From positions 1,531,001 to 1,595,000 of the forward strand of contig WAEK01000012.1 in NCBI GenBank assembly GCA_011634665.1: a stretch of DNA of 64,000 bases. Direction: 5' to 3'. Position numbers and translations under genes: made by a program. The stretch comes from Mortierella sp. BCC40632 (lineage: Eukaryota; Mortierellomycota; Mortierellomycetes; Mortierellales; Mortierellaceae). Every line of letters begins with the position of its first letter. The stretch's first letter is position 1. The notes beneath the pieces are model-generated. The model had not been told where the DNA came from, made no database searches, and was given only the letters and a program-made list of their open reading frames with translations. Positions 21,050 to 31,565 of this stretch are shown here, piece by piece.

Positions 21050-24000
21050 TGGAAGTCTTGAATTAAAATCGGGACAATGCTGTACATGGTCAATCGGTTC
21101 CCACGTTTGTTCATCATGGGCTCAAACCATTTGACCAGATATTGCAAACGCCATAGCGACGCCTTGAATCTGGGATGATCTCGACCTCATATTCGGTTTC
21201 GCCATCAATCTCCACGGGCGGAGGGGGGGCGCTCTCCTGTCTTGTAGATCATTCTCCACATGGGGCTCTAACAAAGAGACATGGAACACAGGATGGAGAC
21301 GCGACATCTCTCGTGGCAGCTCTAATCTGAATGATCGCGAGCCTACCGCTTCAAGGATCTTGAATGGTCCTAGCCGGACGTTGTCCAACTTGGGTGAGGG
21401 CCTCTTGGTACGAATATTGGTACGTAAGAGCCAAACCTTGTCACCTTGTTCATAATGGGGCTGTTCTTGATTGCGACTATTGACACTACGTTCATGGGCC
21501 TCGTGGGCGTACCCAATATGGAACTTTAGGTCCTCTTGAAGCTCCTTGAGATTCTGGAGTCGTTCTTCTGCTCTAGGATTACTTGCGGCGACTCGCGGGA
21601 TGTTGACGCTGAAGCGGGGATGATATCCTTGGTATGCATAGAATGGGGTCATGTTGATTGATGAATGTAAGGTGTTGTTATAACAAAAACTCTGCCCAAT
21701 ATAATAGTTCTGACCAGTTGTCTTGCTGATAGTTCAGGAAGCACCGTAGATACTGCTCCAAGGTGGAATTGGTCCTTTCTGCTTGACCATTCGTCTGTTG
21801 TCGATAGGATGTGGTCATGTTTTTTGCTGGACACGAAGGGCGTCCAAGAATTGTCGGGAATATTCAGCAGTGAATACTGATCCGCGGTCGGTCATGATTT
21901 CGTCTGGCAGGCCATACTTGGACACGATATGTTGTAAGAAGAGAGTGGCGAGGCCCTCAGCACCCACGGTACCTTTCGTGGGGATGAAGCGCGCCATCTT
22001 GGTAAAGCGGTCTACAATAACCAGGATTGCGTCAAAGTCCTCAGAGCTTGGCAGCTGGGTGATGAAGTCCATGGATAACGAGGACCACGGGAGCTCAGGT
22101 ACTGGGACAGGTGCATAGAGACCATACGGTTTATGCTTGGATGATTTGTTCCTTTGACAGGTGTCACACGAACTGATGAAGCGCTTCACAAACATTCTCA
22201 TAGAGGGCCATGAATATGAACGGCTAACCAGCTCATGGGTCTTGTGGATTCCAAAGTGACCTGACATGGGATCATCATGACAATGGGATAAAATATCCTT
22301 CTTGATCGAGTCGTCGTCAGGGATTGCGATACGACCTTTGTAGTACAACAATCCATCCATCACAACAAAAGTCTTCTTCCACAGTTGGATCTTGTTCCAA
22401 AGCTTGGATGATATCTCGGGTTTCTTCATCTTCAAGATAGGCAGCCTTGATACGGTCTGTCAGGTCCAGCACCGGAGGCTCTTGATTCATTGGATTCTGG
22501 ATTTCATCTTCATCTTCAACGGGTTCTTGCAACACTTCATCAATTATTTCTGCGATTGTGGCGTGCTCTGGATTCGCGAGGACATACTCCATTCTTGGCA
22601 AGATTGCTTCATGAACTCGACTCTCCCCTCCTCAGAGGGGTACCTGCGGGACAAGGCGTCAGCAGCACCATTCAGCACTCCAGGACGGTATACAACTCGA
22701 ACATTGAACTTGGAAAGACGCTCGGCATATCGGACTTGACGATCACTGAGAGATCTTTTTTCCGAAAAATACCCAGATTCTTATGATCAGTGAGGATAGT
22801 GGCAGGAAAGTCTGAGTAGGCAAAGTAATGGCGGAATTGTTCCAGTCCTTCGATAGCGGCCAAAAGCTCTGTGTCGTGGACATGGTAGTTCTTCTCAGGG
22901 CCGGAAAGGGAGCGCGAATAATATCCGATGGGGCGGAGGTTGCCATTCTCGTCTGGCTGGCTACACACAACGCCCACAGCTTTCTTAGATGCGTCTGGTT
23001 CAAGATAACACGGTTTCTCTGGATCGAAGTGGCGTAGTATCGGCTTGGAGGCAAATCTCTGGCGAAGGTCGTCAAAGGCATCTTGGGCGGCCTTGTCCCA
23101 AATGAAGGATACGTTTTTCCTTAGGAGTCTTGTCATGGGAGATACCACATCAGAAAAGCTGTCGATAAACTTCCGATAGAAGTTGGTGAAGCCTAAGAAC
23201 ACTTGGATATCATGGGCCGAGATAGGGGTTGGCCAAGAGAGGATGGCCTCAACTTTAGCAGGGTCCATGGATATTCCCTCAGGAGATATCACATAACCCA
23301 AGAACTCGACTGTGGATACATGGAACTCGCATTTCTCAGGAGCTACTTGGAGGTCGGCTTTCATGAGGAGTTCAAGGACTCGGCGTACATGGCGCTCATG
23401 AGATTCTCTATCCGAAGAGTAGATCAAAATATCGTCGATGTAGATCACTACAAACTCATCTAGGCATTCTCGTAATACATCATTCAGGAAGGCTTGAAAG
23501 GTTGCTGGAGCGTTTGTCAATCCAAACGGCATCACCATGTATTCGAAGTGACCATAACGAGTACGAAAGGCGGTCTTCCATTCTTCGCCTGCTGCGACTC
23601 GGATCAAATTATATGCTCCTTTGAGATCCAGCTTGGTGAAGACTTTAGCTGTTCGAAGTCGGTCTAGGGTCTCGGAAATCAATGGCAAGGGACAGCGGTT
23701 TTGATCGTTATTTTGTTGAGTGCTCGATAGTCGACACATAAACGCAAGGACTTGCCATCCTTCTTAGGAGTAAACAGGACAGGGGCACCTGCTGGTGATT
23801 CGGAACGCCGAATAAATCCTTTTTTCAAATTGTCGTCAAGGTACTCTTTAAGCGCGTCAAGTTCTTTTTGTGACAAGGTGTATAAGGGACCGAAGGGGAT
23901 CTTGGCATTGGGTTCAAGAGGGATAGAATGGTCGCAGGGGCGATGCGGAGGCAAGGATCCCGCTTCACGATCCTTAAACAATGGGATAAATTCTTTGTAA

Positions 24001-24647
24001 TTATCTGGCAGGAAAGATAATGGATCAACAGGGTGTTCTGGGGCACTGATCTCGGACAGTGACAAGATACTAGACTGGGAAGCAAGGTCATTTTGCTCAG
24101 GGGCTAGGATATCGTCCAAGTACATTTGGCAAAGATAATACTGGTCAATACTGGGATTGGGGTTATCAACCTCAAGACAAGATACAAGATTATTTTCTAG
24201 GGAGCTAGGCAAGGAGACTGGACACTGTTCAAAACAGTTTTTATTACAATGATCATCACGGAAGGAGACTATGTGCTCTTTCCAGTTGATTGAGGGGTTG
24301 TGCTTTTTCAGCCAGTCAACGCCTAAGACAACAGGTTGTCTCTGGAGCTTCGTGACATGAAGGGAGATGGTTTCATGATGACTTCCGATAGACATCGGTA
24401 GCTGAATAAACTCGGTGACGGGGCCATGGGTGCTGGTGTTCCCATCGGCCATGTTTAGGAGAATCTTCTGTTCAAGGGGCTGGGTGGTGATGGAGCGAGA
24501 TTGGACAAAGGAAGCGTCCACAAAGGAAGCCTGAGCACCGGAATCGATCAGCGCCTTGACATAAATTGGGGCGTCTCGGTCGGAAAGGGTGATGGCAATG
24601 GGGACAAGGAGACAGACTCGGGGTTTGGGAGGTTGGGCGGCGAACAT
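21050..24647 (-). pseudogene. Gypsy-1 Pol: protease, RT, RNase H, integrase, chromodomain-like end
   Basis: In order on the minus strand: aspartic protease [13 protein letters not shown] (about 24540), RT with [38 protein letters not shown] and the catalytic VIYIDDILIYS, RNase H with LEPDASKKAVG and HDTELLAAIEGLE, integrase HHCC zinc finger (HFGIHKTHELV...CDTCQRNK), integrase core SMDFITQLP and [12 protein letters not shown], the GPFKILEAVG and HPVFHVSLLEP C-terminal part, and a frame-shifted chromodomain-like tail (EVEI...DEQTWEPIDHV). Frame changes near 23700, 22750, 22430, 21820 and 21170 break it. Several lie in short homopolymers. Confidence 0.85.
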
Positions 24648-24677
24648 TTCGGCCTAGGATCCAGTCTGTCTTTGGAT

Positions 24678-25777
24678 CTAGGCCGACTCGTTTCCCTGGT
24701 CGTCTACGTCGGTAGACACAGAGGCAATACGAACCCTCTTGGCTGGGCATTCTTGAGCGATATGTCCTGGCTTGCCACAGTAGAGGCAGAGACCATTGTC
24801 TCTTCGGTAGCGTTTATCCTCATCACTGAGCTTTCGGGTCTTCATTGAATCAATGTCCATTGCCATTGGGTTTGGCAAGGAGGCAGCTTGAGATGGCTTC
24901 AAGGTAAGGGCAGGTCTTTTCATGGGTAAGTTGGTTTGCGCTTTGTTAGGGAAGCGGGACAGGTTAGCATAAACCGTCGATGCCTTGGTCTGTACATCCT
25001 TGAGTCTTCGGAGTGTATCCCAATAAGGACACATAGCGGCCTTGACTTCGCGGGAAAGACCCATCTTGAATGCAGAGGTGAGGGCTGGCTCGCCCCATCC
25101 GTTAAGTTTACTCTGCAAAGTCTTGAATTCTGTGATATACTGGGCCATCGTTTTTCCGTGCTGTTTCAAGGTCATGATTTTCTCGGAGGCCTCGTCTTGT
25201 TCCAGTTGGTTGCCAAAAAAATATTTTCCAGGGCAGCTAGGAATGACTCGTAATCGTCGAGGACCCCATCGGAGTCTTCAAGTTCCCCGTTGAGGTATGG
25301 AGTGAACATCTTGGCGGGGGCTCCTTCCATGGAGTTCAGGGCGAAGTAAATTCGGTCCTTATCGTTCCTGAAATGGTCAGGGTGACGTCCGAACACGGTT
25401 GCTAGGCGAGCTTTAAAATCGTCGAGGCTCATTTCATCAGAGTTTCCCTTGAACTTCGAGGGGAGCGAGGTAGGCGTGCGGGAGCTAGGGGGACGGTTGA
25501 TCAGGGACTCAGCAATTCTTTGCATAGACGCAGTCGAGACTTGGTTCGAGTGGGCAGCCTCTTGGAGGCGCTCGGCTAGTGACTGGAGGACGGCTTGGTC
25601 GGGGCGTGTGGCCGCTTGGGTAGCATGAAGCTCTTGTTGGAGCATACGCAACTGTTGTTGGAGTGCCTCGATCGTGCCGTGGACATGCGTAACAAACTGG
25701 CTTGTGTCGAGGTTACCTTGCTGGGCTTGCTCGAGGAGGGAACGCATGGTAAATAGACCTTGGTCGTCTTGGCTCAT
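24678..25777 (-). pseudogene. Gypsy-1 Gag with CCHC zinc knuckle, frameshifted
   Basis: Likely start MSQDDQGLFTMRSLLEQA at 25777. The N-terminal part is helical and Gln-rich. The capsid region contains FALNSMEGAPAKMFTPYLNG. A T run at about 25215 has lost a base, ending the first frame. The next frame continues TLKQHGKTMAQYITEFK and ends with the zinc knuckle CLYCGKPGHIAQEC. Gypsy-2 Gag at 59864-60550 is clearly homologous over this part. Confidence 0.82.
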
Positions 25778-25852
25778 GACTTGGATGGTTGATGGGGGGT
25801 CAGTGTTGTATGGAAGAGGGTCAGGGGGCAGGAAGTGTGTATGAGTCTGCAA

Positions 25853-26188
25853 TGTCAAGGACAGACAAGGCAGATTTTTCTATAGGGCAAGGATAATATG
25901 TATTGCAGACTGAAGTTCGATGCTATGTCTATCTAAGGGCTATTTATGTGTTTCTATCTAGGGGCAGGAGCCCAGAGAACTGGGGACCCAGGCCAGTCGG
26001 TGTGTAGGATTCTAGGCGGCGCGTCGGAGGAGGGACAAGAGGTGACTGCTGAGTGGCGCGGAGCGCGCACTCAGTATTTTTGGGACGGAGCTCATCAGAG
26101 CTCCGTCTCAATCTATTCTTTTCCTCATTCCTCATTCCTTTAGGAATGAGGATCCTATAGACAGGTTCATTCGCCTAGGTACGTGACA
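25853..26188 (-). repeat. Gypsy-1 5' LTR
   Basis: 336 bp, TGTCAAGGACAG to GTACGTGACA on the plus strand. It differs from the 3' LTR by indels such as caaggtgac/caagaggtgac and T7/T5 in the cagtattt block. No clear tRNA primer-binding site follows it. Confidence 0.92.
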
Positions 26189-28025
26189 CCCTTCTTCAGT
26201 CAAGTTCTCAACTTCCCAGAAAGGCCACGATCTTCAATTACGCTCGATTCAAAAGAGACTCGCCAATCTCACCAGACCAATCGACCTTTTCTTACATCAA
26301 GTTTGGGCAATGGAAGACAGTGTTTCCATTGACGCAAAGGACATGGTGGAGATCTGCACCTCGTTCGCGACACTTATGCGAGACCACATCGCAGGAACAA
26401 CCGGGAAGGTCAACAGGATGCGCCTTGACAACATCCGCAACGCTCAAGGCATCACCTTTAAGTCGGACACCTCAGACATCATTGACCCTAAGAAGCTGGA
26501 GGAAGAGCTCAAGACCCAACGTTCGTTGGAGAACACCTTCCGACCCAAGAGTAAATTCAAGAATAACAATTACTCTAATCCCAAGAACAACAACAGGGAC
26601 AACAACCAGGGGTACAAGCAGAACAATGCATACAACAATCGTCGAAACAACAACGGCGATAATGACCGTTCCCATTTTCACAAGGACAACAACTCCAGAC
26701 GGAGGGACGACAACAAGTACCGAGGCTCAAACCACCGAAGAGGACGAAGCCAGAGTCGCAACCAACAAAGAGAAGGTCGGAGGACGACTCAGATTCTTCT
26801 TAGAAGAATGGCGGACTGTTACCGACAACCCCGCCATTCTCCGAATCATCGAGCACGGCTACAGGGTCCCGTTTTCTCCCCCCTCCTCCGACATCGGAGA
26901 CACACCCTCCTCCAAGACCCCTTTCAAAGGAGGAAACAGCGAGTATAGACGCCGAGGTGTCAGCCTTACTGGAAAAGGGAGCGATAGAATGTACAAATGG
27001 AGATGGTTTCACCAGCCAACTCTTCACCATTCCAAAGAAGACAGGGGACTTGCGCCCAGTATTGAACTTGAGGCCTCTGAACAAGTTCGTACCGACCAGA
27101 CCGTTCAAAATGGAGACGATTCAGCATGTATGCAGTTTAATAAAGAGGAACGATTACCTTACCTCAATAGACTTAAGAGATGCTTTCCTCCACGTCCCCA
27201 TCGACCCCTCATCCAGGAAGTATCTTCAGTTCCTGTGGAAAGAAAAAACTCTATCAGTTCAGGGGTCCTCCCATTCGGTCTGTCTCTCGCACCGTTAATT
27301 TTCACCAAGATTTTGAAACCCCTACTCCGCTGGGCAAGGAAAAGGGAATTCGAATCTCAGCCTATCTGGACGATCTAATTATCGCAGCGACATCCAAAAA
27401 GAAGTCAGAGATAGCCACCAACAGGGTCCTAAAGAAGCTCAAGGACCTCGGTTTCTTGACAAAAGGAGTCCAAGTCGAGCCTCAAACCATCCAAGAAGCT
27501 GGAGCACCTGGGGTTCGAGCTAGACACAGCCTCGATGACACTTCGTCTGCCGGGCAAGAAGATCCGCGATGTTCGCAGGATGGCATCCAAGATGTTGAAC
27601 AAGAAGGAATGCTCAGTTCGCCAACTGTCGTCCTTTATCGGCAAGACAGTCGCGATGACAGCCGCAGTATTCCCGGCCCGTCTCAAAGTCCAAAACCTGA
27701 TGACCGAGAAGATACAAGCTCTGAAATCAGAGGACTCATGGGGGAGAGCTTAATATCTCTATCTCCAGCAGCATGCATGGAGGAGCTACACTGGTGGACG
27801 ACACAACTCAAGGAATGGAATGGGCTTTCATGGATCACCTCAACACCTCAAGCAGACATCTACACAGACGCCTCCGACCCAGGGTGGGGTGTAGTGATCA
27901 ACAACAGGACGGTCAAAGGGACTTGGCCTCCTCGAGATCAACACAAGCACATCAATGTCAAGGAACTGTTGGCAGTGCAAATCGCCCTTCGACAACCGGA
28001 AGCAAAGGGAAAAGTCGTCAACATA

Positions 28026-29645
28026 AAGTGAATCCATAGATCGATCAATGATTTTTTTAGAAATGCATTCTGGCAGATTGCTCATTCGTCTATGATGCAT
28101 TCCAATGGGGAACTCTCATGGGAGAATGGGTGATCCTTCAACTTTAAACTGATTGCTCTCCATCTCCTTTAGTAGAGCTATACATCAATAGTTTACCTGA
28201 TGTAGCAGAGAAGTCACATTGATCAAACGCTGGAAAAGTAGAAAGGCTGAGACATCTCTCTATTGCATGTCTTTTTTTCCCCTAACCAATCATTCACCCA
28301 GCTTGAATATTCTTCTCTCCCAGTCTTTTGAACCACAATGCAGCAGCCATTGGAGCGAACTCGAAGGCCCCCAAAGCACCTCTCTCCTGAGAAAAAGGAA
28401 TCGGTCAAAGATCTGCTGATGCAAGGGAAATCAGTTAGACAAGTGGCAAGTGCCCTTGATGTCTCCATTGGGACCGCTGTCAACATTCGTAAAAGGTATT
28501 CAAGAAAACGTTCCTCCATCAAAACCAGGTCCTCAATCTTAAGATTCCAGAGAGAACGATGGTCCTTGTTGCCCGCAATTTCAAAACTGGCAAAATGGAA
28601 AAACACTTCGTCAAGCTCAGCGGTTCATTCAGGAGCGAGATGGAGTGCATGTCCAGATTGAGACTGTGCGGACCAATCTACGTAAGAGAGGCATCAAAAG
28701 CATCTGTCAAGCAGAAACGACCTGATCTCTTCCCCAATCACATTCACGAGAGGTATGAATTTGCAAAAGCGCACAAAGACTGGACTGTCGAAGAATGGAA
28801 GAAAGTAATGTTCTCCGATGAGAGCATGAACAGCCGCGTGGGAACATTTGGCAGACAGTTCTACTACAGCGACCTTGAACACAGGAAGCTTTCGCGTCAG
28901 CAGGTCCGTCGAACTCCACAAGGTGGCGGAGGCAAGATGATGATCTGGGGATGCATCACTTACAATTCCCCAGGCGACCTCTGCTGGATCGAAGTAGGGA
29001 ATAAGATCGGAAATGTACCTCCAGGTTCTCCAGGATTATGTTACCAGCTCATTCGAATGGGCCGGCATGGACCCAGCAGACTCCATCTTCCAACAGGACA
29101 ACTCCAAAGTGCACATGGCAAACATAGTAAAGAGATGGTTTGCAGAACAGGAGTTTAGAGTTGTGAAGTGGCCAGCGAAATCCCCGGACCTCAACATCAT
29201 TGAACACGTCTGGAGTATCCTCAAGCGTCGCCTCAATCAGTACGACAATGAGCCGAATGACTTGAATGAGCTCTGGGAACGAGTCCAAGACGAATGGGTA
29301 AAACTCTCGCCAGAGTTGATCCATAAATTGTATGAGAGCATGCCTCGGCGCATTGAGGCTGTGCTACGTAGCAAAGGAGGACACACAAAATACTGACCCT
29401 CCATGGAGAAGCAATCATCCGATGAGGATCCATGAATCCAGTGATGGCTCAATGTGACAAGTGAAATAAAAAAAAAAATACATCAAGTCTTCCCTACTGC
29501 AGGTCTGTGCAACTGAAGCAGGACATAGATAAGTGGCTGACTTATTTTCCCACGGTGGTCTCCAGTTGGGATGCATCATAGACGAATGAGCAATCTGCCA
29601 GAATGCATTTCTAAAAAAATCATTGATCGATCTATGGATTCACTT
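28026..29645 (+). mobile_element. Tc1-B: Tc1/mariner element with 75-bp perfect inverted repeats
   Basis: The 1,620-bp element is flanked by TA (28024-28025 and 29646-29647). The first 75 bp (28026-28100, starting AAGTGAATCCATAGATCG) are exactly the reverse complement of the last 75 bp (29571-29645). It lies inside the DIRS-1 RNase H frame, and removing it with one TA restores that frame. It encodes a DD34E transposase and is a different family from the four Tc1-A copies. Confidence 0.92.
28338..29396 (+). pseudogene. Tc1-B transposase, DD34E, frameshifted
   Basis: The start MQQPLERTRRPPKHLSPEKK leads into a helix-turn-helix DNA-binding part (LLMQGKSVRQVASALDVSIG). The next frame has HERYEFAKAHKDWTVEEWKK and VMFSDES, with the first catalytic Asp. 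The last frame has SIFQQDNSKVHMANIVKRW with the second Asp and LNIIEHVWS with the Glu, 34 residues between, and ends GGHTKY like other Tc1 transposases. At least three frame changes (about 28510-28620 and 29020-29030) separate these pieces, so no full enzyme is encoded as written. Confidence 0.85.
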
Positions 29646-30120
29646 TAATATCGGACAATATTACGACAATATCCTACATCAACAGGTTCGGAGGGACAAG
29701 GTCACCACAATTGAGGAAACTGGCGACGACGATATGGGAATGGTGTCTACAGACAGAGACAAGGATACGGACGACATATGTGCCCTCAGCCTTCAATCCT
29801 GCAGACGCACCATCACGACGGCTCGTAGGTCAACTGGAATGGTCCATAGACCCTCAGTTCTTCGCAAAACTAGATCGGTATTGGGGCCCTCACCACGTCG
29901 ATCTCTTCGCCTCTCCCAGCAACCACCAACTGCCACGGTACATGACTTGGAAGCCATCAGCAGACGCCATCGGTTGCGACGCTCTCAAACACTCCTGGGT
30001 GGACCTAGGCAGAGCTTACATTTGCCCTCCATGGAATCTGATCTCCCTCATTCTTCAGAAGATCCGCATGGAGAAAATTCAAGCCACTCTGATAACTCCC
30101 TATTGGCCGACAGCAGTCTG

Positions 30121-30379
30121 TGTTCGCCTTGGGATCTATGGCGAGCAGCCTACGCTAGAGGAGCAGTGCCTGAGGCACGTGCGCCTCACAGTACTTACAT
30201 TAGAGTTAGCTTCCTGTCTCTCAGGAGGCATGAATAAAAAAACCCAACGTCCCTGGGGCCAAGTGGCCAGGCATGTCTTTTTCTCACCGATTCTTATTCT
30301 TCCCTTTGCTGACCCCTCTATTGTCACTATGTCTATCCATGTCGAGGCGTCCTTTTAGGGTAAGTTCAATTATATCACA
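30121..30379 (+). repeat. Gypsy-3 5' LTR
   Basis: Reads TGTTCGCCTTGGGATC to TTCAATTATATCACA. Followed by a T8 run rather than a recognisable tRNA primer-binding site. Confidence 0.92.
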
Positions 30380-30413
30380 TTTTTTTTCGGTGAAGAAGAA
30401 TTGTCTGGACGTA

Positions 30414-30611
30414 ATGGTCCAAGGACGGGGAATACTCCCGGAAAGATGTTCCCAATGTGGATCATGCGACTCATGCAACTGTGCAAGAGTACGCCCAGTC
30501 TTACTACAGACAATGAATAACTTGAAGGGTTGTGTACCCGAGTCACTACAGAAAAAGATCATGAGGTTAAAAGAACTGACCAATCACGAAGTGACACATG
30601 AAATTGCATGA
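30414..30611 (+). CDS. Gypsy-3 leader ORF A: small Cys-rich protein, 65 aa
   Basis: The frame is MVQGRGILPER followed by the cluster CSQCGSCDSCNC (Cys-x2-Cys-x2-Cys-x2-Cys-x-Cys), then a helical segment LLQTMNNLKGCVPESLQKK. The cluster could bind zinc or another metal. It lies 35 bp after the 5' LTR and is not a normal Gag part. The C-terminus of the Gypsy-3 polyprotein has a similar cluster (HPCESCATNPCACC). Function unknown. It may be an exon of a spliced transcript or chance. Confidence 0.4.
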   Translation: MVQGRGILPERCSQCGSCDSCNCARVRPVLLQTMNNLKGCVPESLQKKIMRLKELTNHEVTHEIA

Positions 30612-30691
30612 ATGGGGCATTCGACTGAAATGGGCGAATCAGAGGAGGCCATGGTTGCATGAATGCGCGGCCTCATCTGTCTCCTCATTCG

Positions 30692-30699
30692 CATAAAAG
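30692..30699 (+). promoter_or_regulatory. TATA-like box before leader ORF B
   Basis: CATAAAAG lies 101 bp upstream of the ATG of the 193-aa ORF and is separate from the LTR promoter. With the A-rich AATAAA-containing end after the ORF it would give that ORF its own transcription unit. Confidence 0.35.
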
Positions 30700-30792
30700 T
30701 AACCCGTCTGCTCATGGTGAAAGGAAAGAAAACATTTTATTCCATCTTTCCCTTGTCACTACAACACACAAACACCTCCTCATTACCCCACC

Positions 30793-31374
30793 ATGGCCCT
30801 CACACGATCGAGCAGTCGTTCATCGCTACGAGCATCGTCCCCAACGGCTCGTCCAGCAACACCAGAAGATAGGGATCGTTCGCCGAGCTGCGATATGGGC
30901 TTAATAGGTCACCCCCATGACTGTCCTGGTAGTCATCGGGTGGATCGTCTGTATAATGAGGAAGCTGATACCACGGCTATGACAGAACCACATATCACAT
31001 ACAACAGCCCCACGCCACAAACCGTTCCTGCGAAACAACCGCCGGCTCCAACCATGCCGTCACTTGTGACAAACCTTCCATCACTAGTGGATGATATGCC
31101 CCCGACTGGGTATGTGTCGGCAGAAACAGTGGAGTTCCTGGGAAGAGTAAACGAGCAGAAAGCTGTTCTCCAGCGACAGATTGAAGAGTGGGCGACTTAT
31201 GCCCGTACGCTGGGCAACAGCCCTGATCCAGCAATCTTTCAAGTAGCAGTGAATCATCTCACCAAATTGCATACTCTGCTCGAAGAAAGAGAATACATGC
31301 ACTTGGATCATTTGCGCTGGTTGCAACTGGTGGCCGCGTATAACAAGTCGAGGAGACATCAACACTTCCCGTAG
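30793..31374 (+). CDS. Gypsy-3 leader ORF B: 193-aa protein of unknown function
   Basis: The ATG is in a strong context (CCCACCATGG). The N-terminal 110 residues are Ser/Thr/Pro-rich and probably disordered (MALTRSSSRSSLRASSPTA). The C-terminal 80 residues are helical and coiled-coil-like (ETVEFLGRVNEQKAVLQRQI, then HLTKLHTLLEEREYMHLDHL). The frame is intact, unlike gag and pol around it. An A run at 31393-31411 and AATAAA at 31427-31432 follow. It is not a recognised Gag, protease or envelope. It could be an accessory ORF of this chromovirus or a captured cellular gene. Confidence 0.6.
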   Translation: MALTRSSSRSSLRASSPTARPATPEDRDRSPSCDMGLIGHPHDCPGSHRVDRLYNEEADTTAMTEPHITYNSPTPQTVPAKQPPAPTMPSLVTNLPSLVDDMPPTGYVSAETVEFLGRVNEQKAVLQRQIEEWATYARTLGNSPDPAIFQVAVNHLTKLHTLLEEREYMHLDHLRWLQLVAAYNKSRRHQHFP

Positions 31375-31565
31375 TGTGTCAAGATAAGACAGAAAAAAAA
31401 AAAAAAAAAAATATAATATAACATAAAATAAAAAGATGAAGTGTACTAGCGATAACGCTAAAAAGTATCAAATGTATCCGAAAGGATAATTGGATATGAG
31501 AGACGGTCTATGCAATAAGTGATAAAAGATATGTATACCAGACTGAGAGTACTGTCATCATTATA

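Larger units (their letters stand above)
20645..26188 (-). mobile_element. Gypsy-1 LTR retrotransposon (chromovirus type), 5.5 kb
   Basis: Two LTRs (20645-20982 and 25853-26188) with TG...CA ends enclose gag and pol on the minus strand. The 5-bp target duplication is ccctt (20640-20644 and 26189-26193). The polypurine tract AAGAGAGGGAA (minus strand, 20983-20993) abuts the 3' LTR. The LTRs differ only by a few small, mostly homopolymer, indels, so the insertion is young, yet gag and pol carry several frameshifts. It interrupts DIRS-1 ORF1. Confidence 0.93.
20353..26948 (+). pseudogene. DIRS-1 ORF1 (Gag-like), split by Gypsy-1
   Basis: ORF1 starts MSQDDIVSSLQQQMATMAK at 20353 with a coiled-coil-like N-terminus and an acidic middle (FFEQDISDEDFWESF), and is cut at 20644 by Gypsy-1. 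Dropping Gypsy-1 and one 5-bp target copy rejoins the frame at 26194. It then reads through QKRLANLTRPIDLFLHQVW, a helical capsid-like part, to an Asn/Arg-rich basic tail (NNNYSNPKNNNRDNN, then RGRSQSRNQQREGRR) that probably binds nucleic acid. It ends at 26948, overlapping the RT frame. The same TRPID motif occurs in DIRS-2 at about 55031. Confidence 0.78.
26780..30115 (+). pseudogene. DIRS-1 RT and RNase H, split by Tc1-B
   Basis: RT begins with FFLEEWRTVTDNPAILRIIE, then FTIPKKTGDLRPVLNLRPLN, SIDLRDAFLHVPI, LPFGLSLAPLIFTK and the catalytic SAYLDDLIIA (about 27356-27385), all typical of DIRS RTs. Frame changes near 26930, 27255 and 27345 kill it. RNase H shows ADIYTDASDPGWGVVI and HINVKELLAVQIAL before Tc1-B enters at 28026. 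It resumes at 29648 with ISDNITTISYINRFGG and continues through HVDLFASPSNHQLPRY and WKPSADAIGCDALKHSW to the Gypsy-3 insertion at 30121. The last codons of this frame, WSLCAWKIRGD, lie after Gypsy-3 at about 38800, overlapping the recombinase start. Confidence 0.82.
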
